Shown here: positions 45,839-54,553 of the stretch, piece after piece
Numbering within the stretch: position 1 is the stretch's first letter
Layout: the number at the start of each line of letters is the position of its first letter
Assembly: GCF_016785085.1 (NCBI RefSeq)
Contig: NZ_JAENHO010000012.1
Coordinates: forward strand, 186,001-250,000
Length of the DNA stretch: 64,000 nt
Direction: 5' to 3'
From: Paractinoplanes lichenicola
GTDB lineage: Bacteria; Actinomycetota; Actinomycetes; Mycobacteriales; Micromonosporaceae
Notes under the pieces: generated by a model
Database searches by the model: none
Seen by the model: the letters and a program-made list of their open reading frames with translations, nothing else
What the model was told of the DNA's origin: nothing
Made by a program: the position numbers and the translations under genes

Positions 45839-45897
45839 CGCCTGAGCTCAGTTCGCCGCGTCCGCAACCGACTGGATACGTGGAGGGAGGGCCTCTC

Positions 45898-47535
45898 ATG
45901 CGGCTGCGCTTCTTGATGCCGGTGGTGGCCGGTGGTCTGGCCGTGGCGCTGACCGGCCCGGTTCCGGCTGCGGCGGCGGTGCCGACCACTACCGTCGGCG
46001 GGGTGCGCCGGACCTGCACGGTGGTCGGCACCGACCGCAACGACCGCCTCCGCGGCACCGCCGGCAACGACGTGATCTGCGGCCGAGGCGGCAACGACAT
46101 CATCGAGGGCGCCGGCGGCAACGACGTCATCGACGGCGGCCCGGGCAGTGACTCCATCACCGGCGGCGCGGGCAACGACGTGGTCGCGGGCGGGACGGGC
46201 AACGACACCATCAACGGTGGCTCGGGCAACGACGTGGTGGCCGGCAGCGCCGGCAACGACCGGATCAGCCTCGAGACCGGCAACGACCGCGCGACCGGCG
46301 ACGCGGGCGACGACCGCATCGACGGTGGCCCCGGCGACGACCGGCTCGAGGGCGGGGCCGGCGCCGACTATCTCGAGGGCGGCACCGGCATCAACACCTG
46401 CCTGCGCGACGCGGCCGACACCTCGCCGGCGACCTCGTGCTCGGACCTGCAGGCGCCGGTGCTGCACGCCGGCACGGCCCGCTGGGACGGCCCGGCCACC
46501 CTCGACAACTCGGCCGCCCGGACCCTGCGCCTGCTGATGCGGGTCACCGACGACCGGGCCGGTCTGCGTTACGCGATGCTGCACTACCGTAACGGCCCGA
46601 TCGAGGTCCGGTTCATCAGCCAGAATCTGCTCTCCGGCACCGGCAACGACGGTGTCCACGAGTTCCGCGCCACCGTGCCCGCGTACGCGCCGACCGGCGA
46701 GTATCGCGCGATCGGCGCGGCGGCCGAGGACCGGGTCAACCGGCAGACGTCGACGATCGACCTGACCGCGCTGCCCTCGTTCACCGTGACCGGGGTGTCC
46801 GACCTGACCGGCCCGGTGCTCGACGTGCCGTCGGCACAGTGGGCCACGCCGACCACCCTCGACAACGGCACGGCACACCCCGTACGCCTGCGGATGCACC
46901 TGACCGACGACCGGTCGGGCGTCGCCTCGGGCTACGTCATCCTGAGCAACAACCAGGGCGGGCCGTCGATCTATCTGCGGCAGTACCGGCTGATCTCCGG
47001 CACCGCCACGGACGGCGTCGGGGAATTCTTCGGTGACATGCCCGCGCACGCCACGACCGGCGAATGGCTGGTCAACTCGGTCGTGCTGGTCGACCGGGCG
47101 GGCCGCGAGTCGTCGGGCGGGACGGTGGACGCCCCGCTCACGGTGACCGGCGTCGCCGACACCGCCGACCCGGTGGCCGACCTCGGCAGCGCCCGCTGGA
47201 TGACGCCGCGGACCTTCGACAACGGCGCCGACCGGGCCGTACGGCTGCGCCTGCGCCTCACCGACGACCTCTCCGGAATCCCCACCCCGAACATGTGGAC
47301 GCTCGCGCTCTCCCCGGTCGGTGACCCCGGCTCCAGCGCGTACATGTCGAGCATGCGGCTGGTGTCCGGCACGGCCACCGACGGCGTCTGGGAGTTCGCC
47401 GGCTTCATCGAGGCGTCGTCACCGGCCGGGGTCTGGCACGTGCGCTGGCTCTCGTTCCGCGACGGGGCCGGCCACGCCGTGGTCCTGACCGACGTAGACG
47501 AGATTCCGACGCTCACCATCACCGACGCCCGCTGA
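45898..47535 (+). CDS. Secreted RTX-type calcium-binding repeat protein
   Basis: A 545-residue exported protein with Sec signal (1-~26, VALTGPVPAAAA). Residues ~45-165 hold about 12-13 hemolysin-type GGxGxDxI/V nonapeptides (GGNDIIEGA, GGNDVIDGG, GSGNDVVAG and so on) forming a calcium-binding beta-roll. The remainder consists of three similar ~110-residue beta-sandwich repeats, each starting near LDNSAARTLRLLMRVTDDRAG or equivalents (LDNGTAHPVRLRMHLTDDRSG, FDNGADRAVRLRLRLTDDLSG) and containing RLxSGTATDGVxEF. No catalytic domain is visible; a surface or matrix role is inference. GGAGGG precedes the ATG. Confidence 0.85.
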   Translation: MRLRFLMPVVAGGLAVALTGPVPAAAAVPTTTVGGVRRTCTVVGTDRNDRLRGTAGNDVICGRGGNDIIEGAGGNDVIDGGPGSDSITGGAGNDVVAGGTGNDTINGGSGNDVVAGSAGNDRISLETGNDRATGDAGDDRIDGGPGDDRLEGGAGADYLEGGTGINTCLRDAADTSPATSCSDLQAPVLHAGTARWDGPATLDNSAARTLRLLMRVTDDRAGLRYAMLHYRNGPIEVRFISQNLLSGTGNDGVHEFRATVPAYAPTGEYRAIGAAAEDRVNRQTSTIDLTALPSFTVTGVSDLTGPVLDVPSAQWATPTTLDNGTAHPVRLRMHLTDDRSGVASGYVILSNNQGGPSIYLRQYRLISGTATDGVGEFFGDMPAHATTGEWLVNSVVLVDRAGRESSGGTVDAPLTVTGVADTADPVADLGSARWMTPRTFDNGADRAVRLRLRLTDDLSGIPTPNMWTLALSPVGDPGSSAYMSSMRLVSGTATDGVWEFAGFIEASSPAGVWHVRWLSFRDGAGHAVVLTDVDEIPTLTITDAR

Positions 47536-47540
47536 TCCGC

Positions 47541-48176
47541 CTAGCGCGCTCTGCGAGGGCCCAGTCCGATCATGGCCAGTTTCACCTGCTCGTCGGTCAT
47601 CGCGGCCACGGGCAGCGGGTGTGCGGCGCCGGGGCGCAGGCCGTCGAGGGCGAGCGCCAGCGACCGTCGCCATGCCAGGGGGGCGATGCCCGCGGTGGCC
47701 CGGACGATCGCCGCCGTCGACCAGAGCAGGAACGCCATGTCCTGCACGGCGAAATCGGCCCGCAGCGACCCGGCCGCCTGCGCCCGGTCGATCAGGCCCC
47801 GGGCCCGGCCCATCTGGGCGTCACAGATCTCGGTGAGGCGGGCCGCATCGGGGAAGCGGCGGCTCACCGCGTCGTTGAGCGCCGGGTCGGTCGCCTGCAT
47901 CTCGCACAGCGACGTCACGTAGGCCGCGAAACCGTCCCACGGATCGGGCACGGCCAGCGCCCGCTCCATCATCTCCTGGATGCGGGCCTCGATCAGCTCG
48001 GGCATGACCGCGTCGATCAGCGCGTCACGGCCGCCGAAGCGGTTGTAGACCGTGCCCGGGCTGACCCCGGCCCGCTGGGCGATCTGCTCGAGCGGCACCT
48101 CGAGCCCGTGCTCGCGGAACGCGGACACGGCGGCCTCGCGCAGCCGCTCGATGTTGCGCTGGGCGTCCTTCCGCAT
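47541..48176 (-). CDS. TetR/AcrR family regulator
   Basis: A 211-residue repressor. The N-terminal helix-turn-helix (LEQIAQRAGVSPGTVYNRFGGRDAL, about 30-55) is standard and the C-terminal half is the helical ligand domain. The ATG at 48176 gives the typical MRKDAQRNIERLREAA start; an in-frame ATG at 48206 is possible. Divergent from an SDR gene, with a near-perfect operator between them, so it likely represses both. Confidence 0.85.
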   Translation of the reverse strand: MRKDAQRNIERLREAAVSAFREHGLEVPLEQIAQRAGVSPGTVYNRFGGRDALIDAVMPELIEARIQEMMERALAVPDPWDGFAAYVTSLCEMQATDPALNDAVSRRFPDAARLTEICDAQMGRARGLIDRAQAAGSLRADFAVQDMAFLLWSTAAIVRATAGIAPLAWRRSLALALDGLRPGAAHPLPVAAMTDEQVKLAMIGLGPRRAR

Positions 48177-48218
48177 GCCGGCGATCCTATCCCGCCCGGC
48201 CGACATCTTGATGCTGCC

Positions 48219-48238
48219 TCAAGTTCCACGTAACTTGA
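48219..48238. promoter_or_regulatory. TetR-type operator
   Basis: TCAAGTTCCACGTAACTTGA: perfect 7-bp arms TCAAGTT/AACTTGA separated by 6 bp, with flanking TGCC/GGCA extending the symmetry. It lies between the divergent TetR and SDR genes, in the position expected for the cognate site. Confidence 0.8.
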
Positions 48239-48266
48239 TGGCACCTTCAATTTCTGGGAGACCCGC

Positions 48267-48956
48267 ATGAGCAAGACGATCGCGATCCTCGGGACCGGCA
48301 CCGGCCTGGGCACGTCGGTGGCCCGCCGCTTCGGCCGCGAGGGCTACCGGGTGGCGCTGGTCGCCCGCACCCGCGAGCGGCTGGAGGCCCTGGCCGCTCA
48401 GCTGACGGCCGAAGGCGTCGAGGCCGCCGCCTTTCCGGCCGACCTGAGCCGGCCGGCGGACGTCCGGGCGGCGCTAGCGGCGATCGGCCACGTCGACGTC
48501 CTCGAATACGCGCCGATCACCACGGAGGGTTTCACCGCGGCCGCCGAGCTGACCGTCGAGAAACTCCGCCCGTACGCCGACACGTACTTGTTCGGCCTGG
48601 TCGAGGCGGTACAGGCGGTGCTGCCGGCCATGCTCGAGCGCGGCGACGGGGCGATCCTGGTCGGTCAGGGCGTCTCGGCCGTGCACCCGCGGCCCTACCT
48701 GAGCGGCCTGGGCCCGGTCATGGCGGCGGCCCGCAACTACGTGCACTCGCTGCACGCCGAGCTCGCCGACCGGGGCGTCTACGCGGGTGTCGTCCACGTC
48801 GCCGCATTGATCAAGCGCAGCGCCGGGGAGGCCAGCCTGCCGGCCGGTATCGATCCGGCGACGATCCCGTCCATCGACCCCGATGACATCGCCGACGCGC
48901 TCTGGTCGATGGCTACGAAGCGTGACGAGATCGAACGACTTCTGCCCGAGGCCTAG
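48267..48956 (+). CDS. Atypical SDR-like Rossmann protein
   Basis: A 229-residue SDR-fold protein. The cofactor motif GTGTGLGTSVARRFGREGY and following RTRERLEALAAQL suggest NADP binding. The usual catalytic Tyr-xxx-Lys is not seen: the equivalent segment reads RPYLSGLGPVMAAARNYVH, and the NNAG motif is EYAPIT. It may bind a cofactor without classical catalysis or use another residue. Controlled, by position, by the divergent TetR regulator. Confidence 0.8.
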   Translation: MSKTIAILGTGTGLGTSVARRFGREGYRVALVARTRERLEALAAQLTAEGVEAAAFPADLSRPADVRAALAAIGHVDVLEYAPITTEGFTAAAELTVEKLRPYADTYLFGLVEAVQAVLPAMLERGDGAILVGQGVSAVHPRPYLSGLGPVMAAARNYVHSLHAELADRGVYAGVVHVAALIKRSAGEASLPAGIDPATIPSIDPDDIADALWSMATKRDEIERLLPEA

Positions 48957-49139
48957 CAGACCTGCTCGGCGGGCGCGACCCCGAAACGCCGCCCGGACGG
49001 ACCATCCGCATCGACGATCAGGCGGAAGATCCTAGCCACGGCGGGGCATCTCACGTGACGGGAGAGGCAGGAGTTGAAAGTGTTTCCTCATTGAGTAGTC
49101 TGCGTGCCGTCGTCTTGTTGATGAGGAGCGCGCACACCC

Positions 49140-49586
49140 ATGGTTTCCAACCTTCTTGACCTTTCCGCGAACCCGGCCACGAAGGAGGCCATCGTCAAGG
49201 ACGCCCAGGCGCTGGTCGAGTCGGAACTCGCCAACAAGTCGGGCATCTCGGCCGGTGCCGTCAAGCTCGCCTACAAGGCGGTCACCTCGTTCGCGCCGGG
49301 CTACTACACCGAGACCCTGAACATCCTGGTCCCCTCGATGCTCGAGGCGCTCCAGCCGTTCTGGGCCGACTTCCAGCTGGCCGGCGGCGGCTCGTTCGGT
49401 GACTACCTGGTCAAGCGCCAGGACGAGGTCACCCCGGCCCTGCTCAAGGTCACCGACGACATGGCTCACTCCTCGGAGAAGGCCGTCGTCGTCAAGGCCT
49501 ACAACACCGTTCGCGGTGGCGCGTCGAAGCACATCGAGGCCGCCCTGCCGGCCCTCGGTGGCCTGGTGGAGAAGTACGCCGCCTGA
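49140..49586 (+). CDS. Conserved actinobacterial helical protein (DUF6918-like)
   Basis: A 148-residue soluble helical protein. The pattern IVKDAQALVESELANKSGISAGAVKLAYKAV, then FAPGYYTETLNILVPSMLEALQPFW and a short GGGSFGDYLVKRQDEV loop, resembles a widespread uncharacterised actinobacterial family (DUF6918 by memory; the number is uncertain). No catalytic motif. ATG at 49140 follows GAGGAG closely. It ends at a classical intrinsic terminator and is monocistronic. Confidence 0.75.
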   Translation: MVSNLLDLSANPATKEAIVKDAQALVESELANKSGISAGAVKLAYKAVTSFAPGYYTETLNILVPSMLEALQPFWADFQLAGGGSFGDYLVKRQDEVTPALLKVTDDMAHSSEKAVVVKAYNTVRGGASKHIEAALPALGGLVEKYAA

Positions 49587-49598
49587 TCGGCTCGTAAG

Positions 49599-49629
49599 AA
49601 GGGCCGCCCTGATAAGGGCGGCCCTTTTT
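49599..49629 (+). terminator. Intrinsic terminator
   Basis: AAGGGCCGCCC, loop TGATAA, GGGCGGCCCTT followed by TTT: a perfect 11-bp stem with a T tract, 13 bp after the preceding stop and abutting the convergent histidine kinase gene. Confidence 0.92.
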
Positions 49630-50993
49630 CATGGCAGGTGCAGGCTGACCGTGGTGCCCTCCCCCGGTGCCGACCGCACGGTCACCCGGCCGCCGTGGGC
49701 GCGGACGATGGCCTGCACGATGGCCAGGCCCAGGCCCGACCCGCCGTAGTCGCGGCTGCGGCTGGCCTCGGCCCGCCAGAACCGGTCGAACAGCCGCGGC
49801 AGGTCGCCGGCCGGGATCCCCGAGCCGTCGTCGGTGACGTCGACACGGGCCTCCTCACCGTCGCGGGCCAGCGTCAGTCGGACCCGGGTGCCCGGCGGGT
49901 TGTGCTGCACGGCGTTGCCGACCAGATTGCGCAGCACCTGCTGCAGGCGGGCGGCGTCGCCGAGCGCGGGCAGGCCGTCCGGCGGGGCGGTCAGCGCGAT
50001 GTCGAGCCGGGCGTAGATCACCTGCGCGTCCTCGACCACGCTCGCGGCCAGCGTGGCCAGGTCGAGCGGCCGCCGGTCGAGCGGCCGGCCGGTGTCCAGG
50101 CGGGCCAGCAGCCCCAGCTCCTCGACCAGCAGCCGGATCCGGCCCACCTCGTCCTCGATCCGGGCCACGGCCTGCTCGACGTCGTCGCCGCCGATCCCGC
50201 CCTGCCGATAGAGCTCGAGCCAGCCCGAGATCGTGGCCAGCGGGGTCCGCAGCTCGTGCGAGGCGTCGGCGGCGAACGTCCGCGCCCTGTCCTCGGCGCG
50301 GGCCTGTGCGTCGAAAGCCCGGTTGACCGCGGCCGCCAGCACGTCGGTCTCGGCACGCGGACGCGAGACCGGCAACCGCTCCTCGCGGGAGCCCTCCGCG
50401 ATGGCGTCGGCGGCCTGCGCCATCTCGGCCAGCGGCCGCAGGCCGAAGCGCAGGACGAGCACGGCCAGCCCCATGAAGGCGACCACCGCGGCCAGCCCGA
50501 CCAGCACCAGGCTCCGGATGAAGCCGGCCGTGGCCGTCCGGTCGATGTTCGGATCGTTGACCAGGATCAGGTGGGCGACGTCGTCCACGGGACGGTCCGC
50601 GTAGACCATCCGCATGCCCGGGGTCGGCACGCGCACGGCCACGACGTCGTCCCCGGTCTCCAGGATCGCGCCCGGGGCGGCCCGGCCGGCCAGCCGGGCC
50701 AGCTCGTACTCCCGGCCCGCGCTGGATCCGATGGCGAAGAGGATGTCGCCGCCCGCGTCCTGCCCCATGATGCCCAGCGGCGGGCCGAGCATCGTCTCGA
50801 ACTGCTCCGCGTTGATCGTCTGCGGGCCCGACGCGACCAGCTCGACGATCCGGCGCTCGTCGTCGCGCAGCTTGGTCACCGAGCGGTCGGAGACGTAGTC
50901 GTGGACGAGCCAGGCGGTGATCGCGCCGCTGACCCCGAGGGCGAGAACGAACAGCACGAGAAACCCGGCCAGCAACCGGCCCCGGATGCTCAT
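49629..50993 (-). CDS. Two-component sensor histidine kinase
   Basis: A 454-residue membrane kinase: helix 1 (~8-30), extracytoplasmic sensor (~32-158), helix 2 (~160-182), HAMP-like linker, dimerisation/phosphoacceptor domain with His246 (ASHELRTPL), and catalytic domain with N box NLVGNAVQHN, G1 DDGSGIP and G2 GGSGLGL. The stimulus is unknown. Start overlaps the response regulator stop by 4 bp. Adjacent MMPL exporter suggests an envelope or drug signal, as inference. Confidence 0.92.
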   Translation of the reverse strand: MSIRGRLLAGFLVLFVLALGVSGAITAWLVHDYVSDRSVTKLRDDERRIVELVASGPQTINAEQFETMLGPPLGIMGQDAGGDILFAIGSSAGREYELARLAGRAAPGAILETGDDVVAVRVPTPGMRMVYADRPVDDVAHLILVNDPNIDRTATAGFIRSLVLVGLAAVVAFMGLAVLVLRFGLRPLAEMAQAADAIAEGSREERLPVSRPRAETDVLAAAVNRAFDAQARAEDRARTFAADASHELRTPLATISGWLELYRQGGIGGDDVEQAVARIEDEVGRIRLLVEELGLLARLDTGRPLDRRPLDLATLAASVVEDAQVIYARLDIALTAPPDGLPALGDAARLQQVLRNLVGNAVQHNPPGTRVRLTLARDGEEARVDVTDDGSGIPAGDLPRLFDRFWRAEASRSRDYGGSGLGLAIVQAIVRAHGGRVTVRSAPGEGTTVSLHLP

Positions 50994-51676
50994 CGGTCCC
51001 CGGCCCGCAGGGTGTAGCCGACGCCCCGGACGGTGTGGATCAGCGGGTCGTGCCCGTCGTCGATCTTGCGGCGCAGGTTGGAGATGAACCGCTCGACGAC
51101 GACCGAGTCCCCGCCGAAGTCGTACTGCCAGACCGCCTCGAGGATCTGCGCCTTGGACAGCACCTGCCCGGGCCGCGTGATGAGCAGGTGCAGCAGCTTG
51201 AACTCGGTCGGCGACAACGACACCGTACGGTCGGCGCGCCGGACCTCGTGCCGCCGCGGATCCACCGACAGGTCGCGGAAGGTCAGGGCCGCGTCCTCGG
51301 GCACCGCGGCGCCACGCGAGCGCCGCAGCAACGCCTCGATCCGGGCCCCGACCTCCACCACGCTGAACGGCTTGACCACGTAGTCGTCGCCGCCCAGTTG
51401 CAGGCCGCGCACCCTGTCCTCGACGGCGTCGCGGGCGGTCAGGAACAGCACCGGCACCGCGATCGAGCGGGCCCGGAGCATCGTCAGGACGTCGAACCCG
51501 GTGCCGCCGGGCAGCATCACGTCGAGCACGATGACGTCGGGCGGCGAGGCCAGCACCCGGTCGAGCGCCTGGGGGATGTCGGCGGCCACGTCGACCTCGT
51601 AGCCGGCGAAGCGCAGCGCCGAGGTCAGCAGCCCCCGGAGGCCGGGGTCGTCGTCGACTACGAGGACGCGGTCCAT
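50990..51676 (-). CDS. OmpR/PhoB-family response regulator
   Basis: A 228-residue regulator with receiver domain (VLVVDDDPGLRGLL; phosphoacceptor Asp52 in VLDVMLPGG; Lys in VVKPF) and C-terminal winged helix (LSPTEFKLLHLLITRPGQVLSKAQILEAVW in pieces; SVVVERFISNLRRKI). Cognate partner of the kinase encoded immediately downstream. 13 bp separate it from the MMPL gene, so the three may be one transcript. Confidence 0.93.
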   Translation of the reverse strand: MDRVLVVDDDPGLRGLLTSALRFAGYEVDVAADIPQALDRVLASPPDVIVLDVMLPGGTGFDVLTMLRARSIAVPVLFLTARDAVEDRVRGLQLGGDDYVVKPFSVVEVGARIEALLRRSRGAAVPEDAALTFRDLSVDPRRHEVRRADRTVSLSPTEFKLLHLLITRPGQVLSKAQILEAVWQYDFGGDSVVVERFISNLRRKIDDGHDPLIHTVRGVGYTLRAGDR

Positions 51677-51689
51677 CTCGTTCTCCTAC

Positions 51690-53825
51690 CTATCCGACCA
51701 GCTCGGGGACCCGTACGGGGGTCTCGGGCTCTTGCATCTCGTGGCCCTCGACGTCGACCTTGGGCACCACCCGGTCGAGCCAGCGCGGGAGCCGCCAGGA
51801 CCGGTCGCCGAGCAGCTTGAGCACGGCGGGCACCAGGGTCAGGCGTACGAGGAAGGCATCGACCAGCACCCCGAAGGCCAGCGCGAAGGCGATCGGCATG
51901 ACGTTGGGGTCGTGCGAGAACAGGAAGCTGACGAAGACCGTGATCATGATGACCGCCGCGGCTACCACGACCCGCCCGGCGTTGCGGCTGCCGGCCCGGA
52001 TCGCCTCGTGCGCGTCGCCGTGCCGGCTATAGTGCTCACGCATGGCCGAGACCAGGAAGACCTCGTAGTCCATGGCCAGGCCGAACAGCACGGCCATCAC
52101 GATGATCGGTGCGAAGCTGGGCACCGGGCCGACCAGCGGCACCCCGAGCAGGCCGGCCAGCCAGCCCCACTGGAAGACGGCGACCATCGCGCCGAACGAC
52201 GCGCCGAGCGAGAGCAGGAAGCCGGCGGTGGCCTTGAGCGGGACGGTCCAGGAGCGGAAGGCGATCAGCAGGAGCAGCAGGGAGAGGCCGACCACGACGA
52301 CGCCGAACGGGAGCAGGGCGCCGTTGAGCTTGTCGACCGCGTCCAGGCCGACCACGGTCAGGCCGGTCACCGCCACTGACGCCCCGTACGGCTCCAGCGC
52401 CGTACGCAGGTCGGTGACCAACTCGATCGTGGCGCTGTCGCGGGGGCCCGTGGCCGGGACGATCGCCACCAGCGCGGCCTGCTTGTCCTGAGCGAGGATC
52501 GGGCCGTTGACTCCGGCGATTCCGGGCATCGCCTCGACGGTGCCGATGACCCGTTCGGCCGTGGCAGTGGGGTTCGGCCCCTCGACCAGCACCGCCAGCG
52601 TGCCGTTGGCGCCGGGACCGAAGGCGCCGGCGATCAGGTCGTACGCCTGCCGGGGCTCGGAGCCCGGGGCCGCGGAGCCGTTGTCGTTGAGGGCAAGTTG
52701 CAGCTGCGTGGCCGGGACGGCCAGCACGGCCAGGCCGAGCACCATGGCCACGACCACCTTGCGGGGGTGCCGGATGACGAGGTCGATCCAGCGGGTCGCG
52801 AGGTTGGTCGGCCGGGCCGGGCGAACCCTCGTACGGGGGCGCAGTTTTTCGCCGGACAGGGACAGCAGAGCGGGCAGGGCGGTCAGGGCGAGCACAACGG
52901 CGACGGCGACCGCCCCGGCCGCGGACAGGCCCATCGAGGTCAGCATGGGCACGCCGGCCAGGGTGAGACCGGCCAGCGCGATGATCACGGTCAGCCCGGC
53001 GAACAGCACCGAGCTGCCCGCGGTGGCGGTGGCCAGGGCGATCGACTCGGCCACCCCCATGCCCCGGGAGAGCTGGGCCCGATGCCGCGAGACGATCAGC
53101 AACGCGTAGTCGATGCCGACGGCCAGGCCGAGCATGAGGGCCAGGGTCAGCGCGTTCTGCGAGACGTCGAACAGGTTGGTCGCGAGCAGGATGCCACCGG
53201 CCGTGCCGCCCACGCCGAGCGCCGCGGTCAGCATCGGGATGCCGGCCGCCAGCATCGAGCCGAAGGTGACCAGCATGACGAGCAGGGCGACGGCGATGCC
53301 GATCGTCTCGGGGACGCCGAACGGCTCGAGCTCCTCCTCGAAGGCGTCACCGCCGAACAGCACCCGGCCGCCGTAACCCTCCCCCGCCGCCCGTACGGCC
53401 TCTTGCAGGGCCGGCTCGACCTCGGTGCCCGCGGGCAGGTCGAACCCGATCGAGGCGACCGCGATCCGGCCGTCGTCCGAGACCTGGTCGAGCGGATCGC
53501 CGACCTCGGCCACGTGCTCGACGGTCCGCACCCGCTCGAGCACGGCGGTCATCTGCGTCTTGACCGAGTCGTCGTCGATTCGGGCGCCGTTCGGGGCGAC
53601 GAACACGACGTCACCCTCGACGCCGCTGCCGCCCGGGAAGTGCCGGTCCAGCTTCTCGAGCGCGACCTGGCCCGGGGAGCCGGGGATGGCGTGACCGGGC
53701 GAGAACGAGCCGGCGAAGCCGAACGCCAGGATCAGGGTGGCGGCGAGGACGGCCAGCGAGGTGGCGAGAAAGAGGAGCCGGCGACGGGCCGCGAGGGCGC
53801 CGAGCCGGTAGAGGACCTTGGCCAC
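51690..53825 (-). CDS. MMPL family transporter, full length
   Basis: A 711-residue RND-type exporter with the complete MMPL plan: first helix (LLFLATSLAVLAATLILAFGF), large loop 1, five helices with GIDYALLIVSRHRAQL, large loop 2 and five more helices ending near AMDYEVFLVSAMREHY. Relatives export lipids, siderophores or drugs. The GTG at 53825 (AAAGG upstream) gives the standard start. Upstream of the two-component genes and divergent from a TetR gene, with a candidate operator at 53841. Unrelated in sequence to the partial MMPL gene at window start beyond family motifs. Confidence 0.9.
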   Translation of the reverse strand: MAKVLYRLGALAARRRLLFLATSLAVLAATLILAFGFAGSFSPGHAIPGSPGQVALEKLDRHFPGGSGVEGDVVFVAPNGARIDDDSVKTQMTAVLERVRTVEHVAEVGDPLDQVSDDGRIAVASIGFDLPAGTEVEPALQEAVRAAGEGYGGRVLFGGDAFEEELEPFGVPETIGIAVALLVMLVTFGSMLAAGIPMLTAALGVGGTAGGILLATNLFDVSQNALTLALMLGLAVGIDYALLIVSRHRAQLSRGMGVAESIALATATAGSSVLFAGLTVIIALAGLTLAGVPMLTSMGLSAAGAVAVAVVLALTALPALLSLSGEKLRPRTRVRPARPTNLATRWIDLVIRHPRKVVVAMVLGLAVLAVPATQLQLALNDNGSAAPGSEPRQAYDLIAGAFGPGANGTLAVLVEGPNPTATAERVIGTVEAMPGIAGVNGPILAQDKQAALVAIVPATGPRDSATIELVTDLRTALEPYGASVAVTGLTVVGLDAVDKLNGALLPFGVVVVGLSLLLLLIAFRSWTVPLKATAGFLLSLGASFGAMVAVFQWGWLAGLLGVPLVGPVPSFAPIIVMAVLFGLAMDYEVFLVSAMREHYSRHGDAHEAIRAGSRNAGRVVVAAAVIMITVFVSFLFSHDPNVMPIAFALAFGVLVDAFLVRLTLVPAVLKLLGDRSWRLPRWLDRVVPKVDVEGHEMQEPETPVRVPELVG

Positions 53826-53840
53826 TGGACTGCCTTTCGT

Positions 53841-53861
53841 AACGGGGTGCTGAGTCCCGTT
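53841..53861. promoter_or_regulatory. Candidate TetR operator upstream of the MMPL gene
   Basis: AACGGG and CCCGTT flank a 9-bp spacer, giving a 21-bp imperfect palindrome 15 bp before the MMPL start. It lies in the intergenic region shared with the divergent TetR gene. Confidence 0.45.
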
Positions 53862-53953
53862 CAGCCTCGGTTCCACGGTTGACGGGCGGCCCGCTCCGAA
53901 CTTGACGACTTCTTGATGATCTGGACAGTGTGAGTATGCCAGGATCATGGCCC

Positions 53954-54553
53954 ATGAAGCGCGCGACGTATCACCACGGCGATCTGCGGGCCGCGCTGCT
54001 CGAGGCCGGGCTCACCCTGGCCCGTACGGGCGGGCCGCAGGCGATCGTGCTGCGCGAGGTGACCCGGGCCGTCGGCGTCGCCCCGAACTCGGCGTACGGC
54101 CACTTCGCCACCCTGACCGCGCTGAAGTCGGCGGTCGCCGAGCGGGCCCGCGTCGAGATGGCCACGGCGATGGACGGCGGGATCGAAGCGGCCGACCCCG
54201 TCGCCCGCCTGCGCGAGGTCGGCCGCGCCTACGTCCGCTACGCCCTGACCGAGCCGGGGCTGTTCCGCACCGCGATGGGCGGCGACCCGGCCGGGCTGCG
54301 CGAGCCCGCGGCGTTCGAGGACGACGACCTGCCCCGCCCGCGCCGGCATCTGCAACGCGCGCTGGCCGGGCTGGTCGAGGCCGGTCTGCTGCGGCCGGAG
54401 GACACGCCCCGGGCCGCCCTGGCCTGCTGGGCCACCGTGCACGGGCTGTCGATCATGCTGCTGGACCTGCTGCCGCAGCTGACCGCCGACGAGCAGGACG
54501 CCGCCGTCGACGACGCCCTCACCGTCCTGATCGCCGGGCTCAGGGCAGCCTGA
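53954..54553 (+). CDS. TetR family regulator with WHG-type C-terminal domain
   Basis: A 199-residue repressor. Helix-turn-helix: LREVTRAVGVAPNSAYGHFATLTAL (about 30-55); the C-terminal half (ARVEMATAMDGGIEAADPVARLREVGRAYVRYALTEPGLF in pieces) is typical of the WHG-domain group. Likely controls the divergent MMPL gene. ATG at 53954 is preferred over 53930 because AGGA lies 9 bp upstream. Its 3' end overlaps the convergent ABC-F gene by 14 bp. Confidence 0.85.
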   Translation: MKRATYHHGDLRAALLEAGLTLARTGGPQAIVLREVTRAVGVAPNSAYGHFATLTALKSAVAERARVEMATAMDGGIEAADPVARLREVGRAYVRYALTEPGLFRTAMGGDPAGLREPAAFEDDDLPRPRRHLQRALAGLVEAGLLRPEDTPRAALACWATVHGLSIMLLDLLPQLTADEQDAAVDDALTVLIAGLRAA

